From: Agapanthus africanus
Taxonomy: Eukaryota > Streptophyta > Magnoliopsida > Asparagales > Amaryllidaceae
Assembly: GCA_030015575.1 (NCBI GenBank)
Contig: CM057342.1
Span: 264,454,867-264,518,866, forward strand
Direction: 5' to 3'
DNA length: 64,000 nucleotides
Both the position numbers and the translations under genes were made by a program. The notes beneath the pieces were generated by a model that saw only the letters and a program-made list of their open reading frames with translations, did not search any database and was not told where the DNA came from. The first letter of the stretch is position 1, and the number at the start of each line of letters is the position of its first letter. Shown piece by piece: positions 1 to 12,694 of the stretch.

Positions 1-1930
1 GATCTACCAATCATGCACATCCCTCTCCCCTTTAGTCTGTAAGACACCTTTAGAGAGGGTGACTCCATCACCTGCAGGTACACTACCGTGCCAGGAGTCG
101 TCCATTCTAAAACACCTTTAGAATGCTGTCTAAGTACCCAAATTGGGAAACTACCCAAATCTAGATATAAAACCATAGATCTAGTAACCAGAACATCTGA
201 TACAGTATCTGGAAAAACCATTGTGTGACAACCAAAGTATAATCGATCGAAGTATAGGAATTTCACTTCCTACTTTGTGTATGTCATCCAAATACCAGGA
301 CATCACACCCTACCTTCTTAATAGATCCATCCCCTATTCTGATGAAGTCAAACCTATGACTGTCACATCAGAAATAGATGATCTATCTCCGCTATATCTG
401 CTTTAGTCCATAAATAGACATAAGCTACTTGTCCACCAATGCTTCCGCTGCTCCCACTGACTACGACAACCCTCTGGCAGAGTCATGTACACGTGCACTT
501 CTAAAGCTAGTTTAGAACGACGCTATACTCATCCTCCTGCCGGGTCTCACAATCTGGAACAACAACAATGGCAAGTCTGGGTAAACAAGAACCTCCCTGT
601 CACCGTCTTTGAGCATACCGAAGTACCTCTCGAGTGCCTGAGGTTACCCACCATATCTGCGGAGTGGCCAATGGAATGTCAATCCAGATTGAATCTTTAG
701 GTCCTATTAAATTTTCAGTAATCGTTTGCGGTTCTGGAATCACTTCCAGTTCTACCATACTCCCACTACTGTTTTCTGAAAAAATCCATTTTTATTAAAA
801 CTGTGGCGAGTCAAGAACAATATCACTATTGATCTTCCAGATGGTAGAAAGTCAACCCTCGTCAGAGCCTGGGTCAACCCACAAACAGCCATTACAGAAA
901 CGTGCCTTGAGTTATCCAGAGTCTGGTTTTAAGCATAAGCCGGACAACTCCCCATACCTTAACATTGTTAAGATATGAACTATTCTATATCCAATATAGA
1001 AAAAAGAGGCACTGATTTAATTGGAACCGGATTCAAATCATGCAGCTGTCTCCAGTGCATGTCAACTAAATGGAAGGAGGCCAATCAGCATTACTCAACT
1101 TAGGAGTGCTTCCAATTATGAGTAACCTGAAAGAGAAGCAAGTTCTCTTAATCATTACTATTAACTGAATACCATACACAAGTATCTACATCTTCTATCA
1201 CCTTGAAGAATCCTGATACTTGCAACGCCTGGTTCTCTACTTTATTTTTATACCTATAACTTCTCAAAACTTAGACCTTGCACTTCTACGAAACACATGT
1301 CTAAGAACTAGAGAAGTCACAAGTAAACAGAATATAGTACTAGTACCAACCCCTCTGTCCTCATGGACACTGGACAAAATACAATACTCTGTATAAGTCC
1401 CTTAAGTCTAATAACTCATTCCCTGTGTGTCGTAGATTGAAAACTGTACTTATGGTTAAGAAAAATTACACCGCTGTTTAATTCTCCTTACCTAACCATC
1501 CACTGATATAGGTAAATGTCATGGACATAATTTCAAAAAGTTATATCTCACTTTATAAAAATAAACGTACAGATATACAAATTTGAAATTGGTGCATAAC
1601 AACGGATATTCAAACCAAATATTTGCCGTACGGCAAACTACCCAGGCGATCTCCTCAAATATCACCAATTATAAAGAATCCCGATATAATGAGGATGATC
1701 ACCCAATTCCCAATAACTTACTCCCCCTTATCATCTGTAAAACCATAAAGATGTGAGAATCAAGCCTGGTAAATACATACCCTGGAGCAAGGGCTAATTG
1801 GGAAATTAGTTTTCTTTTAACAATGCACAGTGAAACTGAAACATGAAAATGTCTCGAAGGTGTATCCGGGTATTCCTAGTAATGCCTCTTCCATTATCAG
1901 ATTCACAACTGTAATCGTATATTTCTTTGC
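1..1930 (-). pseudogene. Decayed pol of element K (IN-RT region)
   Basis: Read on the minus strand, this stretch matches by eye the pol regions of elements A, B and C. The reverse-transcriptase part lies at roughly 200-520, the IN-RT linker at about 700-960, and integrase-like sequence up to about 1700. The block near 440-520 is the counterpart of the GTGGGAGCAGCGGAA stretch just before the RT core in element C. No long reading frame survives. It is heavily broken and more diverged than A, B or C. It is a fossil with no sign of present function. Confidence 0.6.
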
Positions 1931-1934
1931 CATC

Positions 1935-2752
1935 TCTCCAAATCCCTTTATATATCTTTAGTCATTACCTTCTGTACACCCATTTAGGCCAAATGGTTTT
2001 CTTCCTTCGCTACCGTTTGGCACCAGCCTATGGTTTAGAAGAAGACTATCCAATAAGCGTAATAGGTGTACTGTCCTAATCCTAGGAGCACTCGCAACCC
2101 GAGAGAAGGTAAAGATAAAAGACAACTGAATAAAACATTATTCCTATTTCTCCTGAACCAGAATCCATCCCCGAACTGGAACAAGTCCCTTCGAGTTCGT
2201 ATATAACCATACGATGGAGTATCCAATAAACTGTGGATCTTCGTAGTGATACGGGGTGTTCCGGAGAAATACAAAGGTGATGTAGGAGTGGCGATGAAAT
2301 ACTTGGTTTGGTCGTGAAAAGCAGTCGCAATTTACTTTGCCCTCTTACTAATCCCTTTATTTGTCTTTACTTAATACCTTCTGTACACCTTTTAGGCTTA
2401 AATAGTTTTATTCATTCCCTACCGTTCGGCACCTGCCTGTGGTTTGGATGAAGACTATCCAATTAGCGTAACAGGTGTACCGTCCTAATCCAAGGAGCAC
2501 TCGCAACCTGAGAGAAGGTAAAAGGAAAAGACAACTGAATAATCCTATTCATTTTCTCCAGAACCGGAAACCATCCTCGAATCTGGAACAAGTTCCTTCG
2601 AGTTCGTATATAACCATACGATGGTTTTATCCAATGGAAGTGGATGTTCGTAGTAATACGGGGTGTTCTGGAGAAAAGGGTAAAAGTAGGAGTGCCAACG
2701 AGGTATGCAACTCTGACAATCCAAAAGCCAGTGTTTTAAGAAAGTTCGGTTA
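1935..2752 (-). repeat. Tandem duplication, about 409 bp x 2, inside element K
   Basis: Two adjacent copies, about 1935-2343 and 2344-2752, align over their length. The landmark AAGACTATCC occurs at 2042 and 2451 (period 409), and CAACTGAATAA and CGAGTTCGTATATAACCATA recur at the same spacing. By eye the copies differ at roughly one base in eight, so the duplication is old. It lies in the part of K where the protease and any gag remnant would be. I did not see the duplicated form in A, B or C, so I take it as private to K's lineage. Confidence 0.75.
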
Positions 2753-2789
2753 ACTTGGTCACTGAGTCATAGTCATGGGTCGGGCCATG

Positions 2790-5097
2790 GTCGTTGCCAA
2801 AGAAAGAGAGAAAAGAAACACTCTGTGTGCACTCTAACCTAAATCAAAATGGTTATCACTTTATCTAATCAGGAAACCTTCCACTGTATCGTCAAATTCT
2901 CCTCCAAACCTGAAAGAAGAATTAGTCGGGATCACCCGAGGAGTAAACCAACTCATCAGTGGGAATCGGGATCCAACTATCATCGCATGATAACGTGATG
3001 GAATCCACTCACATTATCACACTCCAGAAAGTATGTGCATGCCTGGAAAGTTTCAGTTTCTTTAGAAACTCCCGATGTGTGTTTTTACCCCAAGCGGCTT
3101 ATGACCTTGACAAGGTCAACAAACCATAAACCGCTAGTCAAGTTCAACCCGTCATTATTCTAGATTGCATTAAACCCACCCGTACGTGCCCTTGACTAGG
3201 TCAACAAGGCCGCACATCTGTCCTAACCAATCCCATTTATGCAACAAACAAGCACCACTTAGCTGCCGAACACTACGTCTTGACTAGGTCAACAAACGCA
3301 GCACGGATACTAAATAATACCCGTAAGAAATGACGGAGGGTTACGGCTGGTTTTTGGCGAAAAGCCTTTAACGTAATGAACTTGATATCGTTGAAAGAAC
3401 TGCATAGCTTTTTATAAATATAGTAGCGAAAACCTTTGCTAAAGAGGTCACTCCCGGTGAAGGGATCTCGGCTCTTTCCCCGTAGAAAAAGGTGCAGGAT
3501 ATTCCAACTGAATACCACGATGCAAAGCAAAAAGGCAATCGCCTATAGTGAAGTTATTACCCTGATGCAAATTTCTGTCCAAGGGGTCACTCCCGGTGAA
3601 GGGATCTCGGCCCTTGCCTCGTCAACTGAGGTGCTGGATATTCATAACCGAATACCACTGTGCAAAACAAAAGAAAACGTCCTTGCAATAACAACTTTTA
3701 TTGAAAAATGTTCCAACAACATCAGAATAGGTTTGTTTAGCTTACATTGATCCGAATCAATGCAGTCCCATCAATTAATCACACCACAAAAGAACGAAAA
3801 TATGATGTACGTATATGCCATCCGCATTCGCCACTGGGTCCCGTCATCACCCGTTAGGTTACTTAACTAACGACAGAGCGGGGACTGGACTAGCGCGGGT
3901 GTAAAACATATACAACATCTACTAGTATATATATCAATATATAATAATCGCTCCAGGCGTGATAAAAATTCAACATCACATAAATATAATAAGTATCATA
4001 GAACAATACAGATAATCTGGGATCCCCGGGTTTCATAGAGCCGCTACTGAAACCCGACGTTCCCCTGGTCGTGTGGATAGCCTGTGCAATGAAAACCTAG
4101 ACCCCTACGGGCGCGGCAAGTTACCCGCCAAAACCTGAAGTGAGGCAGCCCCCTTCAACAAAGTGAATGGACCACCCAGCACTTCACGGAATCCGGTAAC
4201 TTGAGCACCCTTCCTTGGGTCAACCTGTACCCCCTACGAGTGCGGCGAATAGCCCGCCAATTCTAGAGTGAATCCCCTTCCGTCTCAAAGCCATGAGATG
4301 CGGGCCTGTTGCCCTCTAGAACCCGGCTACCCGTGCACCCCTCCGCGGGGTAATCCTAGTACAGAAAGTAAAATATATACAACGGGTACATTGACCTCAG
4401 CCCGGTCGTACCCCAAAAGAATAATATACAAACAGGCAGTAACGGCAGTCCGCATGTCGGACGCTCGCCCCGCAATATCAAATTTACAAATACAACCAAA
4501 CTGTACTACCATTGTATCCAGGCTATCCACCACGACAAATCCACAATATCACAGCACAACACAGAATATCAACGTGAATGTCACGTTCGCAAATCCGTCT
4601 AAAAGAGCTATAGCAATTAGACAAGATTTACCGATCAAATGATATTCACGGTCGCAGATATAATGTAAATATTGTGAATTAACATATTTAAAATTTTCGA
4701 TCGACAAAATTTCCCGAAGTGGGCCCTAAGTACAATTCCCAGTACTCAAAATAATCTGGGCCAAAACAAAAAATACCAGAAACCTCATTTCCAAGTCAGA
4801 AACCACTGCATGAAAAATGGTGCCCTAATTCTACAGTAGTGCGGCGGAACCGCGGCCAAAACAAGGTTAGTGCCGCGGTTCCGCGGCACAATGACGAGAT
4901 CAGTGTACCAAATTTCAACAGTGTTCTTTAAAAAGCCTGCCTGATTTTCTGACGTACTAAAAATAATTTTTAGAGCACAAAAAAATTTCGACAGAAACTG
5001 CAGAATTGGAAATGCGGTTTTCGAAAATTTCGTTCGATCAAAGTTTTAAACACGTTAGAGCAAGCTAGTAAAGGTTAATGACATGGCTCTGATACCA
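2790..5097 (-). other. Structured leader of element K
   Basis: This is the non-coding tract between K's primer site and its protease region, in minus-strand sense. It holds, from 5' to 3' of the element, a GC-rich hairpin (4839-4889), the conserved TAGTCCAGCCCCGCTC-type block (about 3840-3900), two copies of the GATCCCTTCACCGGGAGTGACC cassette (3434-3540 and 3580-3680), and three stem-loops with the TTGTTGAC core (3272-3305, about 3181-3215, 3093-3135). No gag-like reading frame is visible. The same order is seen in A, B and I. Confidence 0.75.
5085..5097 (-). other. Primer binding site of element K
   Basis: The plus strand reads GGCTCTGATACCA, the reverse complement of TGGTATCAGAGCC, which pairs with the 3' end of initiator methionine tRNA. 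It directly abuts the LTR end at 5098. Confidence 0.9.
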
Positions 5098-7106
5098 TGT
5101 AAGTCTACGGTAGCGCTCCGGCCGTCTGTCCGAGGCCAAAATGCGGAAACGATAACTTTTTCAAAACTAGAAACCGGCGCTATCGCAGACTTTAATCCCG
5201 GATCGAACCATTAACCTACAACTAGAAACTAGAGAAAGGGTTGGAAAGTTATACCGCTCGATCCGTGTCCTTCGGTCTTTGGCCACCATCCCAAGCTCCT
5301 CGCGGTATCTCCGATCTCCGGTCTCCTTGTCGGAAAGGGCACCACATCATCGAGTCTTTTTATGGGCTCCCGCTTCGTCCGAAGCAACTCGGGCATGAAG
5401 TTCGCTAGCCGACGTGTCCAAGGCAAAGTAGAGAATATGTGTGACAACTTTGTCTCTTGTATCTATTGCATGGATGGAGGTTGAAGGTGAAGCTATCAAT
5501 GGAGGTTGTGAGCTAGAGGAAGAAGAAGAAGAAGCCTTTCTTTTCTTCTTGTGTTGTGTTTCAAAAATGAGAGAGTGAGAGTTAGAATGAAAAATACAAG
5601 AGCTAACTCTTTACAATGGCTGCCCTTCTCTTTCTTCCTCTCATTTCAATCCACAAATCAATCACATGACATTAGCACAAGAAAAGAGACCATGAGTCAC
5701 TAATGAAGTCTATGTCACATTACATGCACAAAATGATGATTTAAGCTCACAATTTCCATTTGTAAACATTAATCCAAATGTTTACAACAATAAAAAGATA
5801 CTGCAACATCTAAAGTAAACTCATGACGGATCACAAGGATACCCCTCACCTGTATATACATACCTGCATCCGCATTCCGACTGAATGTGAATGCGATGAA
5901 ACTAAAGTAATCCAACAAATCTAATACTAGGATCCGGCTTAAACCAAAACCCACTAGTATGATCCGCCCGATCATGATCCGTGCACTACTGCACGTATAT
6001 AATCGGACCTTGCTATATATTATACGGCTTCTACAACGTTTCGCCCGAAACTTGAGAAACTGTTTGTGGGGGACTCTAAAGACTCGTCAATACTTTGGCT
6101 GTGGATTTAACCATTAGCACGTCATAGGTACTAGCCGTACGTAACGGGCTACCAGGTATTGACCAAAAGGGTGGTCGATGAGCGAACTCATCCTAACACC
6201 CTACTGAGCCTGTCAGTGACAATATCCGTACAGTTCGGTCCGTTCGTCTATGAGCATCGCATGGCGGGCCTAAGGGGTTGGTAAAAGTCAGACCCCCAAA
6301 AGCGGTACAAGTCGTGTCGGAGTGTAGCCCAGAACACCCTGAGATACTACTGGAATACCTACCAGTAAATCTCCTGCCTTGGCCAAGGACTTTTTGTAAT
6401 GGCTCTTCTAGACACAGCGCGATCTCACCCCCAATACCGGGAGAGACGAAACCCCTGCCGATCTGCTCACTGCCTCCATGTGGCTCGGGACTGTACCCAT
6501 CTAAAACCTGTTTGCATGACTCCTTTGAGCCATGGTAGGGTAGTAATCAAAGCACAATGGGAACTCACACGAGACAAATGATGATCTCCGGTCGATGAAC
6601 TAACCTGTACACATGTCACCAGGGAACTGCGATCTGACATCAGGTATAATACCAACTAGCATGTTCCCGGCGAGTCCTGTCCGGTGTACTCATAACCTAA
6701 TGAGCACCTGTATAAATCTTAGGTGATCCAACCGACACCAATGGCTTGTGAGACCAGCCACCGCCCCTCGTCGGGGTCTCGACTGTATACACTAGTCTAC
6801 TAATGGAGTATCGATGCCCAGTCTCGAAACTCCCACGACTAGGGACCACTTTAAGGATGTGCTTTTAGACCCCAGCTCCCACGTATATGATCGCCATCAT
6901 ACTGCTGGCCGTCAAGCAAGAATCCTAAGGGCTCTACCAACATGCAATAGTGACCTGTAATGTCATATAAAGCATGTACACGATGATAAAGATAAACCGG
7001 ATAGCATACTATCATCTTGAGTAAGACTGTCCTGCCGGTATAGATCCTCCCTCAATCATTGCAATCTGTGATCCAATAATTGACTCTGAGGGCACTATAT
7101 CCAACA
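5098..7106 (-). repeat. 5' LTR of element K (2009 bp)
   Basis: In element sense it opens TGTTGGATATAGTGCCC and ends ...GACTTACA next to the primer site. It is about 200 bp shorter than the LTRs of A, B, H and I. As in the relatives, the part nearest the primer site looks like R/U5 with a GAA-rich tract (about 5515-5535), and the rest like U3. Confidence 0.85.
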
Positions 7107-7744
7107 GTCATACGGTTTTAGTGTTTTGAAATAGCATGAATCGTGGTTTTTAGAAAAGTAGGGGCTACGGAGTTTTTGAGAAAAGCTATGTCCTTTGAAA
7201 AATCCGTAGCATCCCTCGAATTGTCTTTTGAAAATACTTGAGATTCGTCGGTTTTGAAAATAAGTATGACTCTAGCCAAGTCTAGCATCTACCTAAAAAA
7301 CTAAAAGACTAAACTAAGAACCAAGTCAGAAGGATAAGAAAATCTACATATATTCCGAGTTGATATACCTAGTAGTCGACGATCCAGCCTCATAGCGTCA
7401 CGTACTGTATAATACATTGTACAGCATCCTCGAGTCAAGAGTGCGGATCAATCATCTTATATGTCTCATACAGTAATATCCATCGTACGGCATCCTCAAA
7501 ATCGAGGGTACGGGTCCAAATCATACATAATATCATTATTCGTACGGTATCATCATCGTACAATTTCATGATCCTGGGTACGGTTCTAAAGTCTCATATT
7601 CAAATATTATCAACTCGCATATTATCGTGTGTATGAATACATATCACCCAACGATTCATTATAATATCATATCATATACCATCTCACGACTCAATCACAT
7701 ATCAAAATCTCACGGCATCATGCCGATCATATCGACTCATCTCC

Positions 7745-7862
7745 ACATATCACACACTATCCTCATCACCCGTGTATATGTATATATATATACACACACA
7801 CATACACACATACATATATATAGACACAAAATCAAGTGTGTGTGTGCGTGTGTGTGTGACTA
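7745..7862. repeat. Mixed TA/CA/TG microsatellite tract in J
   Basis: Runs of TATATA, ACACAC and TGTGTG alternate here. D has a similar tract at about 37345-37415, so it belongs to the LTR family and is not a recent local expansion. Confidence 0.8.
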
Positions 7863-8074
7863 CATATAACCTGCGATTCGCCACCAAGGTAATCATCCTA
7901 TGGATAGGTCTTCCTAGATCAATCTAATCTAACCTAAGGTCTTCTAAATACCCTATTCGCTAAGTATCCAAATATCACATCCAAACTTACTAATATAGTA
8001 GTACCCTATTCTACGATTGTGGGGGTGTTATACGCCATCCACCCTACTTCCCCCGTAGATATATATCTTCTCAC

Positions 8075-8144
8075 CTCGATCCTCGCTTGCCGAAGTCGAT
8101 GACGCCATGCTCTTTGTGTCGTCCCGAAGTCCACGCGGAGGTAC
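8075..8144 (-). other. Exon-like block inside the J LTR
   Basis: On the minus strand this 70-bp block is preceded by ...ATGTAG and followed by GTGAGA, so it is bounded by plausible 3' and 5' splice sites. The equivalent blocks in E are at 42549-42613 and 50160-50224. Whether it is ever spliced cannot be told from sequence. Confidence 0.4.
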
Positions 8145-9442
8145 CTACATTTTACAACATATAGTATCGTAAACAGAATCCAACATGAAAACCAATGTGG
8201 CACGTGGAGTGCACATAGGTTAAAACCAATGGCTTGCGCATGCAAGAATAACCAACAACTCTCGACATCGACGTACGAACGTCAATCGACCGAGATAAAA
8301 CACAAATACCAAAATCCAAGTCATTAAAAGTCGCAAATCGAAATCAAAAACTTGAGAAAAACACCTCCAGATTTTGCCTTATATGAAATTAGCCAATTCT
8401 GCATATATAGGAGTTCTAATTATCAGATAAATGAACCATATATCAAAGTCCAACACCAGATTCCCCAATGTGGCCGCAAATTGCGGCCATAAGTATTAAA
8501 ATTGCAGCCTTCAATAGGAGATGGGGTCTCGAGTTGCTAGGGTAGCTTCTAGGTCACCTGCATGACTCACAGTAATCACTATATAATTTTTAGGTCGTCC
8601 GGGTAATAACAGATCCCTAAATATCATCATAACTTCCACAATTTCCGATATCGGCCAGTTCAAAGTTCAAGTCTTGGGGTTCTAGTTTCTGGTTTGCCCA
8701 TAATTCTAACACTAGATGGGTTGTGGTCACTATCTAATCCTCAATTTCACCTTCACACATCAAGAAATCACCAAACCCTCAACTAGGAATTTTCAAAGAT
8801 CACCAAACCTTCACAAGTTAACTCAAAACTACACTAGAACATTAGAAATACAAAAAACTTAATTAGAAGTGTGGGATTTTACCTCATTTGGAAACTAAGG
8901 AAAAACCCTAGATGATCCCAAGTGCTAAAAGTCCAATCTTGATTCCACCATGGGGTATGGGATTGGGTTTAGGTCATTTTTTATGAAGGGGAGATGAGGT
9001 TTTGCTGGAGTTTTTGAGGTGATTGTGGGTGGTAGAAAGGAGGTGGAGGAAGTGGAGAAATGAGATGAAGAGGATGAAGATAAGAAAATGAGGGAGGGAG
9101 ATAAGATGAGCCATGGTGTGTGTGGGTGTGTGTAGAAGATTCTCCTTCTCTCCCTCTCATGTCCCCACCTCACTTAAGAATTTCTTTTCCCTTTTTTTTA
9201 AAAGAAACAAAGCAAAACCAAGTTAAATGGAAATGAAGCATGGTTCAAAACAATGAAATAAGTGTTTGCAACATACTTTTTTGCATGCCATGCACATAAT
9301 CAAGATTAATGCATAATTAGTGAAACACTAATCGGGTTTATTATCAAACTTGTATATAATATTTGTATAAAAATTTATAAAATTTATTATTTTAATTATT
9401 TAAATTCCCAAAAATAAAATTTTATTTTTTTGAAATGTTACA

Positions 9443-9510
9443 CAATATTTCATATGTTGACTTCTGCTGCTTGGTTCTGTGATGTGATCATATAACTGCG
9501 TGAGACGAAT

Positions 9511-9548
<38 letters not shown>

Positions 9549-10497
9549 GTTGCTTATGTTCTGCACCCGCGCTAGTCCAGCCCCCGCTCTGTCGTTAGTT
9601 AAGTAACCTAACGGTGCATGACGGGGTCCCATGGCGAATGCGGATGGCATAAGCGTACGTTCTATTTTCGTTTCATTTTCTGTGATGTTTAGGAAACATT
9701 AAATGATAGGACTTCATTAATAAGATTAATGAAAAGAAAAGAAACCTAAAAATTTTGTAGAATCAAAAGTTTTTAAAAAGGTAGCTCTACTTCTTGCTTT
9801 GCATAGTGGTATTCCTTGATAAATATCCAGCACCTCATTCGATGAGGAAAGAGCCGAGATCCCTTCACCGGGAGTGACCTCTTTAGCAAAAATAGCAAAC
9901 GCTACAACCCACTCGATTTTGTTTAATAGCTTCTCTAGTTCTTGTTTTGCATAGTGGTATTCCTTGATGAATATCCAGCACCTCATTCGATGAAGAAAGA
10001 GCCGAGATCCCTTCACCGGGAGTGACCTCTTTAGCAAAACTAGCAAAAGCTAAAAAAACACTCATTTTCAAATCACTAGATTCTACAACGATATCAAGTT
10101 CATTACGCAAAAGGTTTTCTTAAAAACCAACGTAGCCCTCCGTCATTTCAGATAAGTGCTATTTAGTATTCGTGCTGCGTTTGTTGGCCTCCGTCAAGGC
10201 ATAGTGTGCGGTAGCTAATTAGTGCTTATCTGCAACATGTGATATGATTGGATTAGGGTAGTCGTGCGACTTTGTTGACCTCCATTAAGGGTCATGCGGG
10301 TGGGTTTAATTCAATCAAGAAATGAATGGGTTGAACTTGACTAGCAGCCTATGGTTTGTTGGCCTCCATCAAGGTCATAGGAAGCTAGGGGTAAAAACAA
10401 TATTGGGAATTTCAACTGTTGAACTTTGCAATGAGATTGCGTACCTTAGTTGGATCTTGATACCCACTGCGAGTAAGAGTTACTCCTGGGAGAGTTT
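9443..10497 (+). mobile_element. Copia element C, leader segment left of insertion A
   Basis: This is part of the non-coding leader of C, matching 22988-24038 of element B. It carries an (AT)n run (about 9512-9546), the CACCCGCGCTAGTCCAGCCC block (about 9560), two cassettes (9793-9890 and 9941-10038) and three stem-loops (10173-10206, 10262-10299, 10347-10382). The 5' LTR of C lies outside the window, beyond J and K. The segment stops at the target duplication AGTTT (10493-10497) and resumes at 31234. Confidence 0.85.
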
Positions 10498-12694
10498 TGT
10501 AGGGTTCCTAGGCACTCTAAGGAGGTTCCACAAGGCATCAACCATGCCAAATTCAAAAATTTCCAGTGCCGAGAAACCCTAATGCGATCGTTGACTAGAG
10601 TTTAAGGCGAAACATGCAACTAGTTAACAACTTAACTAAGAGTGAACGGAAAATACAACCTTTGTAGATCCGGTCCTCCACCTCCATAGCTCCGTGATGA
10701 TGTCCCTTCGCTGCGATCATCGGATCTCGGACTCTAGTGTTGATTCCATCGGAGCAATGATCGAGCTAGGTCGTCGACTTCGATGCCGAAAATGATCTAC
10801 GTCGAGGCAACTCAAGATCAAGCTCCAACTTCACCAAGTCATGAAACTTGTGAAGAAAACACCCTATACTACATGGCAAGTGGTAGAGGATGAAGAAATA
10901 GGAAGTGGGTTCACTTTGGATTTGGATTTCTCACTTGGAATCATCACTTAGAATTTTCTAGCCATGGTTTCTTCTCTTCATGAAGAAGATGAAGAAGAAG
11001 AAAGAAAAAGCATTATCAATAATAGAAAAATAAGTGATGGTTATCATAATGCAACCATGGTTAAGTGTAAAGAATAAACTAGGGTTAGGTGAATGGTTAG
11101 GGTTAAGGAAAGAAACAAAATGGTCAAACTTTCAAAGCTTCATGAAGCTTCAACAAAAAAAAATAAAAGTAGCAACCATTTCATTTCTTGTCCAAATATA
11201 AATGAAAAGAAATAAATAAATAAGTAAATCAAACCCTAACCATTAACTTAATCATGGTTTAATCATACACACCCAAGTTTGCATGTATCATCAAACATGA
11301 TACAAACTAGTGCACAAAACTATATCATATATACAATGTGCACATTCAAGTGAGAAAGTTATCTTAAGTGAACCAATATTAGTTAATGTAAAGTAATATA
11401 TCAAATATATAATTATACATTAAATCATTAAATCAACACTTGATTTAACGATCCGGTCACATCGCATATGACCGACTAATATCCAATGTATCGACTTATC
11501 GAATCAATCCTCGATTCGATAACCAGGTTATATCGCATACAACCAATCGATACATTCATCGCGAGAATAGAATACGGTATCACATACACATATTATTCTC
11601 GGTCCCGCACATATCTCATAAGCGCTCCTATTTCGTTTCGCTTGAGCCAGGAAACCTCTGTGTAGGACTCTAAAGACTCGTCATTACGCCGGCAGCAGGT
11701 GATGATCATATCAAACACCCACAAGCCGCAAGCGGTCTGCTAAACGTAACGGCCACCCTAGTATTGAGCGATCAGAAGATCGACGAGCAAGCCCGCTAAC
11801 ACTCCTGTGAATCCAACCAGTAACACTTACCGTACAGTCCGGTCTGTTCGTCTGATATGTCGCATATCTCGCCTAGGGGTGGTAAACGTCAGACCCCAGT
11901 AGCTCGATAAGTCGTGTCGATATGAGGTCTATAACAGTTCGAGAAACTACTGGTAACACTTACCAGCAAATCTCAGCAACCCTGGCTAGGGATTTCCGGT
12001 TATAGCCAATCGAACACAGTGCAACATCAACTCCCCATACCGGGAGAGACGAATCCCCTCCTATCGCTCATTGCTTCCATGTGATTCAGGACTGTACGCA
12101 AAAACCACCGTTTTGCACGCCCTCTTGGACGTGGTAAGGTGGAAATCAAAGCACAGTGGGAATCACACAAGACTCTATGACGATCTCGGGTCAACAGACT
12201 ACTCTGTACCAGTGTCACCATAGAACTGCCATCTGACGTAAGGTATAATACCATCTGGGAGTTCTCGGCGAGTCCGTCCAGTGTACCCAGTCTCCACTGA
12301 GCACCCGTATATCATCTCTGATGTCAAACACCAATGGATATGGCATCATCCATCGCCCATCTGTATGGGTCGAGAAGGTATACGCTAGTCTACTCTGGTA
12401 TATCGATGCCCCGTCTCGATACACCCACGACTAGGGACCTTGAAGGATGTACTTATGGACTACCATGTCCCCACTAGTATGATCCGCATCATAGTCCAGG
12501 TAGTCAAGTACACATCCTAAGGGCTTTACCAACATGTAACAGAGAGACAATCAGTATACACGTTAAGGTAAAGAGTAACCAGATAGCATACTATCATGTC
12601 GAGCAAGAAAGTCCTCCCTATATATGTCCCAGCATCCACTACAATATACATCCTATGTACTGTAATGGCCTCTAGGGCATAAATATAACTAACA
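10498..12694 (-). repeat. 3' LTR of element A (2197 bp)
   Basis: On the plus strand it starts TGTAGGGTTCC and ends ATATAACTAACA; the inverted polypurine tract (AAGTGGGAGAT in sense) abuts it at 12695-12705. It aligns over its whole length with the right-hand LTR of A and, inverted, with the LTRs of B. Confidence 0.95.

Larger units (their letters stand above)
1..7106 (-). mobile_element. Copia element K (Angela/BARE-like), 5' part; runs off the left edge
   Basis: This is a minus-strand Ty1/copia element whose 5' LTR is at 5098-7106. Its primer site (reverse complement of TGGTATCAGAGCC) is at 5085-5097, its leader is at about 2790-5097, and pol runs leftwards to position 1. Its 3' end lies outside the window. 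The LTR opens TGTTGG and the leader carries the same hairpins and cassettes as the other copies, so it belongs to the same family, closest by eye to element I. It ends inside long-LTR element J at 7106/7107; the five bases GTCAT at 7107-7111 would be its target duplication. Coding capacity is broken in many places, so I read it as one of the older copies. Family assignment is from LTR ends, PBS and pol order; I could not run a domain search. Confidence 0.85.
7107..9442 (-). mobile_element. Long-LTR (LARD-like) element J, LTR part only
   Basis: This sequence aligns with positions 36657-39181 of solo LTR D, in the same orientation. It ends AAATGTTACA at 9442, the inverted form of the TGTAACATTT start seen in E. 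To the left it is cut by the insertion of K, so the rest of J lies beyond the window. It is therefore either a solo LTR or the end LTR of a longer copy. To the right it abuts the leader of element C: CAATATTTCATATG follows at once, as at 22988 of element B, so CAATA at 9443-9447 is the likely target duplication. It has no coding capacity. Confidence 0.8.

Noticed and set aside
3436-3750. 104-residue plus-strand frame spanning the K cassettes as a protein
   Set aside because: It is antisense to K; the apparent repeat in the peptide merely reflects the duplicated RNA cassette.
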